Part shown: piece after piece, positions 1 to 6,009 of the stretch
How positions within the stretch are numbered: position 1 is the stretch's first letter
Layout: each line of letters starts with the position of its first letter
NCBI GenBank assembly: GCA_003456175.1
Contig: DMPB01000107.1
Location: 3,037-11,750 of the forward strand
Source of the DNA: Chitinophagaceae bacterium
Lineage (GTDB): Bacteria; Bacteroidota; Bacteroidia; Chitinophagales; Chitinophagaceae
DNA: 8,714 nt
Direction of reading: 5' to 3'
Program-made: the position numbers and the translations under genes
The notes under the pieces: model-generated
What the model was told of the DNA's origin: nothing
Databases searched by the model: none
What the model saw: only the letters and a program-made list of their open reading frames with translations

Positions 1-106
1 TAAAGTTAAGCTGTGGTACAAAAATGCTAAAGGCAATTGGTAATGCAATTTTCAAAATGCTCTTGTAACTAGTACCGACTTGAAGCTGTAAGGTGTTGCT
101 TGCCAT
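1..106 (-). CDS. MATE-family efflux transporter, N-terminal fragment
   Basis: Only the first 35 codons lie in the window; the gene continues leftward past base 1. The ATG is the reverse complement of CAT at 104-106. The peptide begins with a polar stretch (MASNTLQLQVGTSYK) and then turns hydrophobic (ILKIALPIAFSIFVPQLNF). A 'K-I-x-LPI-x-x-S-x-x-VPQLNF' pattern is typical of the first transmembrane helix of MATE (NorM/DinF-like) cation antiporters of Bacteroidota, which export drugs or organic cations across the inner membrane using Na+ or H+ gradients. It is divergent from the DUF3822-type gene, with 78 bp between the two starts. The substrate cannot be inferred. The family call rests on a short N-terminus, so another polytopic transporter remains possible. 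Confidence 0.6.
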   Translation of the reverse strand, partial: MASNTLQLQVGTSYKSILKIALPIAFSIFVPQLNF

Positions 107-120
107 GCTGTAAATGTAAG

Positions 121-138
121 TGCTTCGCTAGCAAAGCA
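121..138. promoter_or_regulatory. Near-perfect 18-bp palindrome in the divergent gap (operator candidate)
   Basis: TGCTTCGCTAGCAAAGCA reads the same on both strands except for one mismatched pair, at the sixth position from each end; its centre is GCTAGC. It lies midway between the divergent starts of the transporter (106) and the DUF3822-type gene (185), where a dimeric repressor or activator could act on both. Seen: the symmetry and the location. Inferred: any regulatory role. No convincing Bacteroidota -33/-7 promoter pair was found beside it. Confidence 0.3.
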
Positions 139-184
139 GAAAATACATAGGGTTCTGTGTAATATTGCACCAATTTAGGCCGCT

Positions 185-964
185 ATGGTACAAAAAATAA
201 TAGGTGCTTATCCTACCGCATTTGCCAACGATGTGCTGGTGCTTGAAGCTGCAAGTAATAGTATTGCCCTTGCGGTAAAAGATACTACTGGTAAGTTACA
301 AGCATACGAACTGTTTCAGTGGCAGGGTAATGCAGCGTATACTGATATGTTGCGAGAGGTAAGAGGCGAGTCGCAACTGATACAATCCAACTACACCCAT
401 TCAAAAATAAAATGGCGTGTAGCGGATGCATTGCTGTTACCTCCACAAAAGCCTGATGTAGTGAAAGAAGATCTACTCCATTTAGCCTTTGGTTATAAAG
501 TAGGGTACGAGGCATACACGCAGCCTTTAACAGTAGGTAGTTGCGTATACAGAGTGCCAAACGATTGGGTGGCGGCTATCATGCAATCGGTAGTAGTGCA
601 AGAGCAAGTGCATACTTATGGTGTTATAGCACAACAACATTTACCGCAAGGTATATGGCTACAAGTAGATGCAGATACAGTTACAATAAGTGTATTTACA
701 CCGCAATTTGCAGGGGTAAGAACATTACAGTATCACACACCAGAAGATGTGCTATACCATGTGTTACATACATTAGAAGCCTATCAATTATCAAAGGATA
801 CTGTGGTGCATTGCTGTGGATGGTTTGATGTTAAAAGTGCATTGTGGGATGTGTTACAACAATATCTTCAAAACGTGCAATTGCCGGTACCTGAAGCAGA
901 TAAAATTGAATCATCGTTACTAGCCAATTATCCTTCACACACCTTCACCTTAGTTGCATTATAG
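185..964 (+). CDS. DUF3822-type family protein
   Basis: This 259-residue soluble protein has no signal peptide or membrane helix. The C-terminal half resembles the Bacteroidota DUF3822 family. It has a 'PEDVLYHVLHTLEAYQLSKDTVVHC' segment (about residues 185-210, ending in a strand), then a 'GWFDVKSALWDVLQQYL' helix, and it ends in 'YPSHTFTLVAL'. The family is uncharacterised and thought to have an actin/acetate-kinase-like ATPase-type fold; I see no classical phosphate-binding motif here. In this phylum the gene commonly sits immediately before rsmD, as it does here with a 5-bp gap, so the two are probably co-transcribed. The function is unknown; a role linked to translation or ribosome maturation is only a guess from the neighbour. 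It holds two copies of the dispersed TTTACCGNAAGG motif (268-279 and 640-651). The ATG at 185 is the first in frame and gives the expected family length. Confidence 0.65.
   Translation: MVQKIIGAYPTAFANDVLVLEAASNSIALAVKDTTGKLQAYELFQWQGNAAYTDMLREVRGESQLIQSNYTHSKIKWRVADALLLPPQKPDVVKEDLLHLAFGYKVGYEAYTQPLTVGSCVYRVPNDWVAAIMQSVVVQEQVHTYGVIAQQHLPQGIWLQVDADTVTISVFTPQFAGVRTLQYHTPEDVLYHVLHTLEAYQLSKDTVVHCCGWFDVKSALWDVLQQYLQNVQLPVPEADKIESSLLANYPSHTFTLVAL
268..279 (-). repeat. TTTACCGNAAGG dispersed motif, copy 1 (N=C)
   Basis: The top strand reads CCTTGCGGTAAA, followed by AG. It lies in the DUF3822-type gene and encodes part of A-L-A-V-K-D. It belongs to the CTTTTACCG subclass with copies 3 and 4, and lacks the right-hand TA of the palindromic form. 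Confidence 0.75.
640..651 (+). repeat. TTTACCGNAAGG dispersed motif, copy 2 (N=C)
   Basis: It reads CATTTACCGCAAGGTA with flanks (638-653), exactly the reverse complement of the extended copy 9. It lies in the DUF3822-type gene and encodes H-L-P-Q-G. A TACC/GGTA stem closes a GCAA loop. Confidence 0.75.
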
Positions 965-969
965 CATAT

Positions 970-1515
970 ATGAGAATTATTTCTGGAAAGTTTGGTGGGA
1001 GAAAGTTTCAACCACCTCGGGAAATGCCACATACGAGGCCTACTACCGATATTGCAAAGCAGGGATTGTTTAATATGTTAAACAGTCGCATGGCACTTGA
1101 TGGTATTAGTACGCTCGATTTATTTGGTGGTACTGGTGCTATTTCTTACGAACTAGCAAGCCGTGGTGCCGAGCATTTGGTGGTGGTCGAAAAAGATCCC
1201 ATCATGCATGCTTTTATACAAAAAAATATGCAAACACTCGGTGTTACTAATTGTCAGGTACTAAGGCTCGATATCTTCATGTACCTACGAACCTGTAGTC
1301 AACAATTCGATTTTATTTTTGCTGGTCCTCCTTATGCGTTAGGTACCATTGATGAAATTCCGAAGATAATTGTACATCAAAACTTAATTGCCGAAGGTGG
1401 TTTTTTTGTATTAGAGCATACACCTCGTAATAATTACGAAACCTTTGATGGTTTTAGCTTTGCCAGAAATTATGGAACCACTGTGTTTAGCTTTTTTGAA
1501 GCTATTAAAGCATAA
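970..1515 (+). CDS. rsmD: 16S rRNA (guanine(966)-N2)-methyltransferase RsmD
   Basis: This 181-residue class I SAM-dependent methyltransferase has the usual RsmD length. In E. coli the enzyme methylates N2 of G966 in 16S rRNA in the assembled 30S subunit. Visible motifs are the N-terminal MRIISGKFGGRKF start, RPTTDIAKQGLFN (residues 23-35), the SAM-binding DLFGGTGAISYELASRGA (50-67), the ribose-binding acidic residue in VVVEKD (E75), and the catalytic-loop motif IV at 119-122. Motif IV reads GPPY rather than the expected DPPY, because codon 119 (1324-1326) is GGT and not GAT. The aspartate normally contacts the target amino group, so activity may be altered, or the base may be an error. It sits 5 bp after the DUF3822-type gene and 12 bp before bioD, in one apparent operon. 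Confidence 0.92.
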   Translation: MRIISGKFGGRKFQPPREMPHTRPTTDIAKQGLFNMLNSRMALDGISTLDLFGGTGAISYELASRGAEHLVVVEKDPIMHAFIQKNMQTLGVTNCQVLRLDIFMYLRTCSQQFDFIFAGPPYALGTIDEIPKIIVHQNLIAEGGFFVLEHTPRNNYETFDGFSFARNYGTTVFSFFEAIKA

Positions 1516-1527
1516 ATAATAATTGTA

Positions 1528-2169
1528 ATGCAACCTATTTTTATAACAGGTATTGGTACCGATGTTGGCAAAACTGTAGCTTCGGCAATTGTTGCCGAAG
1601 CCTTACAAGCATATTATTGGAAACCCATACAAGCAGGCTTCGATAAAGGAACTGATGCCCTTACGGTAAAAGATTATTGCAGCGATGCAGTAACTATTGT
1701 TCCTGAAGTGTACAAGCTAGTTATGCCTGCTTCGCCGCATATAGCAGCTAGAGCCGAAAATACTACCATTGATATTGAAAAAATTGTAGCAGCCTATCAG
1801 ATGCATATTAGTAACTTGCCTCCAAAACCTTTTGTTATTGAAGGAGCTGGTGGGCTACTAGTACCCATTAATGAACATGCTTTTGTACTCGATATTATAA
1901 AAGCCCTACAAGCTAAAGTGATACTTGTAAGTAGAAATTACCTGGGGTCTATTAATCATTCATTGCTTACAGTAGCAGTTTGTAAGCAACATCAAATAGA
2001 AGTAGCTGGCTGGTTATTCAACGATCAATATTTGAATTATGAAGATGAAATTGTACAATGGACTGGCATTCCTAAAATAGGAAGTATTGCTACTGCATCA
2101 GTAGTAGATGCAACATTCGTACAAGCGCAAGCGAAACAACTAGCTACATCATTACAAACTCATCTGTAA
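1528..2169 (+). CDS. bioD: Dethiobiotin synthetase BioD
   Basis: This cytoplasmic enzyme forms the ureido ring of dethiobiotin from 7,8-diaminopelargonate, CO2 and ATP, the penultimate step of biotin synthesis. The 213-residue protein is a typical if slightly short BioD. It shows the P-loop GIGTDVGKT (residues 8-16), the substrate/phosphate lysine in YYWKPIQAG (K32), EGAGGLLVPI (105-114), and the NYLGSINHSLLT signature (138-148) that matches the 'LGTINHTLLT' element of the family. It stands alone among rsmD and the formyl-THF cyclo-ligase gene; no bioA, bioB or bioF is in the window, so the rest of the pathway must lie elsewhere. The 12-bp and 17-bp gaps on either side suggest co-transcription. 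A perfect 10-bp inverted repeat lies early in the gene (1579-1601). Confidence 0.93.
   Translation: MQPIFITGIGTDVGKTVASAIVAEALQAYYWKPIQAGFDKGTDALTVKDYCSDAVTIVPEVYKLVMPASPHIAARAENTTIDIEKIVAAYQMHISNLPPKPFVIEGAGGLLVPINEHAFVLDIIKALQAKVILVSRNYLGSINHSLLTVAVCKQHQIEVAGWLFNDQYLNYEDEIVQWTGIPKIGSIATASVVDATFVQAQAKQLATSLQTHL
1579..1601 (+). repeat. Perfect 10-bp inverted repeat with 3-nt loop inside bioD
   Basis: GCTTCGGCAA (1579-1588) and TTGCCGAAGC (1592-1601) are exact reverse complements around TTG. The hairpin would form in the mRNA over codons 18-25 of bioD. No T-tract follows, so it is not an intrinsic terminator. It may be a chance result of the codons for S-A-I-V-A-E-A. Confidence 0.6.
1659..1670 (-). 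repeat. TTTACCGNAAGG dispersed motif, copy 3 (N=T)
   Basis: The top strand reads CCTTACGGTAAA, followed by AG. It lies in bioD and encodes part of A-L-T-V-K-D, almost the same peptide as copy 1 in an unrelated gene. Confidence 0.75.
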
Positions 2170-2186
2170 AGAAAGTAGTAATTACA

Positions 2187-2765
2187 ATGACGAAGCAGCA
2201 ACTAAGAAAGCAATACAAAGCAGCACGATTGGCCATTGAAGGCCATAAGCGTTTGCAATACGATGACTTAATGCTGTTGCAGTTTCAACAAATGTATTTC
2301 GAAGAAGTAACAACACTGCTAACCTATTGGCCCATGAGTAATATGGCCGAACCGAATATGCATTTGTACAATGGCTATATGCGGCACATGTATCCTGGCT
2401 TGCAGCAATGTTTCCCAAAAACCAATAGCAATTTCACTGCTATGGATGCCATTGCCATACACGAAGAAACAGTATACGTAACTAATGATAAAGGCATAAC
2501 AGAACCCAAAAATGGGTCGCTAGTTGCACCAACTTCTATTGATTTAATTTTTGTTCCACTATTGGTATGCGATGAACAAGGGTACAGAGTTGGATATGGC
2601 AAAGGTTTTTACGATAAGTTTATTGCACAATGCCGTGCAGATGTGTTGCTCGTAGGTTTTTCTTATTTCCTTCCGGTAAAAGCTATCGCTGATGTTAATG
2701 AATGGGATATTCCATTGCATTACTGCATTACACCTGAACGCATTATTGATTTTACCGAAAGGTAA
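2187..2765 (+). CDS. fau: 5-formyltetrahydrofolate cyclo-ligase (5,10-methenyl-THF synthetase)
   Basis: This enzyme converts 5-formyl-THF to 5,10-methenyl-THF with ATP, returning a storage or inhibitory folate to the one-carbon pool. The 192-residue length fits the family. Visible elements are the N-terminal basic helix KQQLRKQYKAAR (residues 3-14), the ITEPKNG strand and turn near 105-111 (family 'I-x-EP'), and the long signature from about residue 118: IDLIFVPLLVCDEQGYRVG followed directly by YGKGFYDKF. The G-x-R-x-GYGKGFYD core forms the nucleotide/substrate site. The gene starts 17 bp after bioD and probably ends that transcription unit, since 65 bp separate it from lpxK. Its stop codon lies inside a copy of the dispersed motif (2751-2762), which encodes the C-terminal F-T-E-R-stop. 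It is also named ygfA or mthfs. Confidence 0.93.
   Translation: MTKQQLRKQYKAARLAIEGHKRLQYDDLMLLQFQQMYFEEVTTLLTYWPMSNMAEPNMHLYNGYMRHMYPGLQQCFPKTNSNFTAMDAIAIHEETVYVTNDKGITEPKNGSLVAPTSIDLIFVPLLVCDEQGYRVGYGKGFYDKFIAQCRADVLLVGFSYFLPVKAIADVNEWDIPLHYCITPERIIDFTER
2669..2680 (-). repeat. TTTACCGNAAGG dispersed motif, copy 4 (N=G)
   Basis: The top strand reads CCTTCCGGTAAA, followed by AG. It lies in the formyl-THF cyclo-ligase gene and encodes part of L-P-V-K-A. It is the only copy with G at the variable position. Confidence 0.7.
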
Positions 2766-2790
2766 GTTTTAGCCAATAGAACGGTAAAAT
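2749..2790 (+). repeat. 9-bp perfect inverted repeat after the cyclo-ligase gene
   Basis: ATTTTACCG (2749-2757) pairs exactly with CGGTAAAAT (2782-2790) across a 24-nt loop. The left arm is part of dispersed-motif copy 5 and the right arm is a half-copy (CGGTAAAA) in the gap before lpxK. No T-run follows, so it is not a standard intrinsic terminator. It could be a 3'-end stabilising hairpin, or simply two copies of the repeat in opposite orientation. Confidence 0.45.
2751..2762 (+). repeat. TTTACCGNAAGG dispersed motif, copy 5 (N=A), at a stop codon
   Basis: It reads TTTACCGAAAGG followed by TAAG. The last codon and stop of the cyclo-ligase gene (AGG TAA) fall in it, so the extended motif supplies the stop. 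A TTACC/GGTAA stem closes a GAAA tetraloop. Confidence 0.75.
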
Positions 2791-2830
2791 TGACGTAGCT
2801 TTCAATGTTTTGTGTTAGCTTGCTGTTGTC

Positions 2831-3913
2831 ATGAATTTGAATGCGTTTTTCTTAAAGAGTTTTAGAGTGCTTTTGTTACCCTTTGCACTCCTTTACGGTG
2901 CTATTGTTTGGTTACGCAACTATTTGTTCGATAAGCAAATTTTAAAAAGTGCAACATTTAATTTTCCGTTAATATGTATAGGTAACGTAGCTGTTGGTGG
3001 TACCGGAAAAAGCCCGATGGTAGAATACTTAATTCGGTTGTTACATTCTCGTTATCAAGTAGCCACTTTAAGCCGAGGGTATAAGCGAAAAACAAAAGGA
3101 TATGTGCTTGCTGATAGCAACACAACTGCAATTGAAATTGGCGATGAGCCCATGCAGTTTCATACAAAGTTTCCGAATGTACATGTTGCTGTTGGCGAAG
3201 AACGTATTGTAGCCATACCAATGCTGTTACAAGATGCTCCTAATACTGATGTGATAATTTTAGATGATGCCTTTCAACATAGAACGGTGCAGGCAGGTTA
3301 TAACATTCTACTGACCGAGTATAGTAACTTGTTTACGCAAGACTATTTTTTACCTACGGGTGATTTGAGAGATATGCGAGCCTCTTACAAGCGGGCACAA
3401 GTAATTGTTGTTACCAAATGTCCTGCTGATATTACTACAGAACAAAAGAATACTATCATTAAAAGTATCAGCCCTCTGCCGCATCAAAAAGTATATTTCG
3501 CCACTATACAGTATGGTATTCCATATCATATTTACACGCAAGTACAACAACCAATTAATGAAACACATGAAATTTTATTGGTTTGCGGCATTGCTAATCC
3601 AAAGCCTTTAAAGCAGTATTTGCATGAGCATGCAAGTACTTATTATCAATTAGATTTTAGTGATCATCATATTTTTAATATTGATGATTTGAATGAAATC
3701 CAAAAAAAGTTTGCTGCAATTGATAGCGAAAATAAGTACATGCTTACTACCGAAAAAGATGCAGTACGCTTGTACAAATTCAAAGAAGAGTTAGCAAACA
3801 TTCCGTTGTTTGTATTGCCGATAGAACACAAAATTTTATTTAACGAGGCGGCCGCTTTTGAAGCCGATATAATTGCTTTTGTAGCATCGTTTCAACAAAC
3901 ACCAACCAACTAA
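2831..3913 (+). CDS. lpxK: Tetraacyldisaccharide 4'-kinase LpxK
   Basis: This membrane-associated kinase phosphorylates the 4' position of tetraacyldisaccharide 1-phosphate to make lipid IVA, the sixth step of the lipid A pathway, at the cytoplasmic face of the inner membrane. The 360-residue length fits. It has a hydrophobic N-terminal helix (about residues 10-27), Walker A GNVAVGGTGKS (51-61), LSRGYKRKTKGY (80-91), GDEPMQFH (104-111), the catalytic/Walker B LDDAFQHR (144-151), PTGDLRD (175-181), DHHIF, and TTEKDAVRL near the C-terminus. All are characteristic of the family. It indicates a Gram-negative cell with lipopolysaccharide or lipooligosaccharide. It follows a 65-bp gap, the longest in the rightward block, so it may have its own promoter. 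Its stop is 1 bp before the rnr start, implying translational coupling. Confidence 0.95.
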   Translation: MNLNAFFLKSFRVLLLPFALLYGAIVWLRNYLFDKQILKSATFNFPLICIGNVAVGGTGKSPMVEYLIRLLHSRYQVATLSRGYKRKTKGYVLADSNTTAIEIGDEPMQFHTKFPNVHVAVGEERIVAIPMLLQDAPNTDVIILDDAFQHRTVQAGYNILLTEYSNLFTQDYFLPTGDLRDMRASYKRAQVIVVTKCPADITTEQKNTIIKSISPLPHQKVYFATIQYGIPYHIYTQVQQPINETHEILLVCGIANPKPLKQYLHEHASTYYQLDFSDHHIFNIDDLNEIQKKFAAIDSENKYMLTTEKDAVRLYKFKEELANIPLFVLPIEHKILFNEAAAFEADIIAFVASFQQTPTN

Positions 3914-3914
3914 C

Positions 3915-5978
3915 ATGGGAAGAAAAAATACAAAAAAGAAAAAATCTAACGCTGCACAGCATGCGGTTCATCGTAGCTATGAAGGTGTTATTGAAATTAC
4001 ACGTAGTGGGTTGGCGTATGTGGTGGTGCCAAATCAAAGTAACGATATTTTAGTTCGCCCCAACGATATTGGTAATGCACTTCATGGCGATACTGTTGCT
4101 GTAAAAGTAATCAAAGAAAATATGAGCTCTGGCCGTAGAGAGGGCCGTGTGGTAGGCGTTGTTGAACGAAAGCAAACGGTATTTATTGGTAAAGTACAAT
4201 TGAGTAAAGGCTTTGGTTTTTTATTGGTAAAAAGCGATAAGCCAATGCCCGATTTATATTTACCGCAAGGTAATTTGTTGGGTGCAAAAGATGGCGATAT
4301 GGCGGTTGCTTCATTGATACAATGGGAGCCCGATGATAAAAAGCCTGTAGGAAAAATTATACGCATACTTGCCGATGGCGATGCCAATGAAATGGCGATG
4401 CAAGAGTTGTTGGCACAAAATGGTTTTCCGTTGGCATTTCCTGATGATGTGATGGAAGAAGCAGCTCGTATTCCAGATGTAATTCCAACAACTGAAATAA
4501 AACATCGAAAAGATTTTCGAGATACGCTCACGTTTACCATAGACCCCCTCGATGCTAAAGATTTTGATGATGCTATCAGCATAAAAAAAATAAAAAAAGA
4601 TGTATATGAAATAGGCGTGCATATCGCTGATGTTAGCTATTATGTTCAACCCGATACGGCTTTAGATGAAGAGGCATATCGTAGAGCTACATCGGTATAC
4701 TTACCCGATAGAGTAAGCCCAATGTTGCCTGAGCATATCAGTAATGTATTGTGTAGCCTTCGCCCTAATGAAGATAAGTGTACGTTTAGTGCTGTATTCG
4801 AAATAACTGCTAAAGGAGAAGTTAAGCATTTTTGGTTGGGTAAAACACTCATTCATAGTAACCATAGATATACTTATGAAGATGCACAAGCTATCATTGA
4901 AGGCACAAGCGATGGCCCTTACAAAGAAGAAGTATTAACGTTAAATCAAATTGCACAGAAACTTCGTAAGCAGCGGTTTAGTAATGGTGCTATTAATTTT
5001 TCTTCACAAGAAGTTCGCTTTAAGTTAGATGAGCACGCCAAGCCAATTGGTATTGTTGTGAAAGAGAGTAAAGAAGCGCATCAACTCATAGAAGAGCTTA
5101 TGTTACTAGCCAATAAAACAGTAGCTGCATATGTAGCAGAAGTGAAAGTGAAATCTGTTGCGGTACCTTTCCCTTATCGCGTACACGATACGCCCGATGA
5201 AGAAAAGCTACAACCTTTTATAGAATACGCTCGCCGTTTTGGCATAAGTTTCAATATTCAAACTCCTAAAAGTATAGCTGAAAGTTTTAATGCAATGTTG
5301 GCACAAGTGCAAGGCAAGCCAGAGCAAACGGTATTAGAACAGTTGGGTATTCGTACCATGGCTAAAGCCATTTATACCACACAAAATATTGGTCACTACG
5401 GATTGGCTTTTGAGTTTTACAGTCATTTCACAAGTCCAATTCGGCGTTATCCCGATGTGCTAGTGCACCGGATATTAGAAAGTTGTTTGAAGGAGCGCCC
5501 TACTATTGATAAAAAGTTAGAAGAAAAATGTAAGCATTGTAGTGAACGTGAACGTGCTGCTATGGAGTGTGAACGAGCCGCCAACAAGTACAAGCAAGTT
5601 GAGTTTATGAAAGCCTTTTTAGGCGAAACGTTTGATGCTGTAGTAAGTGGTGTTTCGAGTTTTGGCTTTTGGGCCGAAACTATTGAGCATAAGTGCGAAG
5701 GGTTGGTAAGTATTACTAGCTTAAACGATTACGACGATTTCATGCACATAGAAAGTGATTATGCATTGGTAGGCAAGCGGAGTGGCCGAAAGTTTAGCAT
5801 GGGCGATAGGGTGAAAGTTAAACTAGTAGCTGCCAACCTCGATAAGCGTCAGCTCGATTACGAGTGGGTGTTAACCGACTTGTTACCATCTGATACTGCC
5901 AAAGGCAAGCAACCAAAAGCTAAAGCCGAGAAGGTGAAGAAAAAGGGTGCTGTAAAAAAGCCTAAGCCTAGTAAGTAA
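3915..5978 (+). CDS. rnr: Ribonuclease R (RNB-family 3'-5' exoribonuclease)
   Basis: This processive 3'-5' exoribonuclease degrades structured RNA and acts in mRNA decay and rRNA quality control. Of the 687 residues, 1-20 are a basic Lys-rich start. Two cold-shock/OB domains follow (about 21-85 and 88-155, the second with KGFGFLLV). The RNB catalytic domain (about 195-525) contains DPLDAKDFDDA (210-220), whose D210, D216, D218 and D219 match the metal-binding aspartates, then HIADVSYYV, RATSVYLPDRVSPMLPEH, HDTPDEEKL and the FTSPIRRYPDVLVHR signature. An S1 domain (about 570-650) and a Lys/Pro/Ala-rich tail (660-687) complete it. It lacks the N-terminal helix-turn-helix of the 813-residue E. 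coli enzyme, which is usual in Bacteroidota. The start at 3915, 1 bp after lpxK, keeps the basic N-terminus. RNase II is unlikely given the basic tail and this architecture. Confidence 0.96.
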   Translation: MGRKNTKKKKSNAAQHAVHRSYEGVIEITRSGLAYVVVPNQSNDILVRPNDIGNALHGDTVAVKVIKENMSSGRREGRVVGVVERKQTVFIGKVQLSKGFGFLLVKSDKPMPDLYLPQGNLLGAKDGDMAVASLIQWEPDDKKPVGKIIRILADGDANEMAMQELLAQNGFPLAFPDDVMEEAARIPDVIPTTEIKHRKDFRDTLTFTIDPLDAKDFDDAISIKKIKKDVYEIGVHIADVSYYVQPDTALDEEAYRRATSVYLPDRVSPMLPEHISNVLCSLRPNEDKCTFSAVFEITAKGEVKHFWLGKTLIHSNHRYTYEDAQAIIEGTSDGPYKEEVLTLNQIAQKLRKQRFSNGAINFSSQEVRFKLDEHAKPIGIVVKESKEAHQLIEELMLLANKTVAAYVAEVKVKSVAVPFPYRVHDTPDEEKLQPFIEYARRFGISFNIQTPKSIAESFNAMLAQVQGKPEQTVLEQLGIRTMAKAIYTTQNIGHYGLAFEFYSHFTSPIRRYPDVLVHRILESCLKERPTIDKKLEEKCKHCSERERAAMECERAANKYKQVEFMKAFLGETFDAVVSGVSSFGFWAETIEHKCEGLVSITSLNDYDDFMHIESDYALVGKRSGRKFSMGDRVKVKLVAANLDKRQLDYEWVLTDLLPSDTAKGKQPKAKAEKVKKKGAVKKPKPSK
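4259..4270 (+). repeat. TTTACCGNAAGG dispersed motif, copy 6 (N=C)
   Basis: It reads TTTACCGCAAGG, then TAA. It lies in the second OB domain of rnr and encodes L-P-Q-G in YLPQGNL, the same peptide class as copies 2 and 9. A TTACC/GGTAA stem closes a GCAA loop. Confidence 0.75.
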
Positions 5979-5994
5979 AAAACATTAACAAATA

Positions 5995-6006
5995 CCTTAC
6001 GGTAAA
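5995..6006 (-). repeat. TTTACCGNAAGG dispersed motif, copy 7 (N=T)
   Basis: The top strand reads CCTTACGGTAAA. This is the only copy entirely outside coding sequence, in the gap between the rnr and HAD stop codons. It is the left arm of the 15-bp inverted repeat with copy 8. Confidence 0.75.
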
Positions 6007-6009
6007 TGA

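Noticed and set aside
160..167. TAATATTG as a -7 promoter element for the DUF3822-type gene
   Set aside because: It has one mismatch to TAnnTTTG, only 17 bp before the ATG, and no TTTG at the -33 distance.
541..828. Overlapping rightward frame in the DUF3822-type gene
   Set aside because: It is a shadow in another frame of the real gene, with no family features.
1391..1402. TTGCCGAAGGTG as a further copy of the dispersed motif
   Set aside because: It lacks one base between CCG and AGG and lacks the TTTA arm, so it is not the same element.
2796..2803. TAGCTTTC as a -7 promoter element for lpxK
   Set aside because: It is one base off consensus, but no proper -33 element is spaced upstream; a promoter in the 65-bp gap remains possible but is not shown.
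3001..3012. TACCGGAAAAAG in the lpxK Walker A region as a motif copy
   Set aside because: It matches only partly and lies at a P-loop whose codons are constrained by protein function.
3847..3854. GCGGCCGC octamer near the end of lpxK
   Set aside because: It is a single GC-rich palindrome explained by the Ala-Ala-Ala codons; there is no sign of cloning sequence or recombination around it.
4082..4582. Long leftward open frame (166 codons) inside rnr
   Set aside because: It lies antisense to the well-conserved OB and RNB domains of RNase R, its translation is a Ser/Pro/Ile-rich shadow with no recognisable domain, and rnr explains the region.
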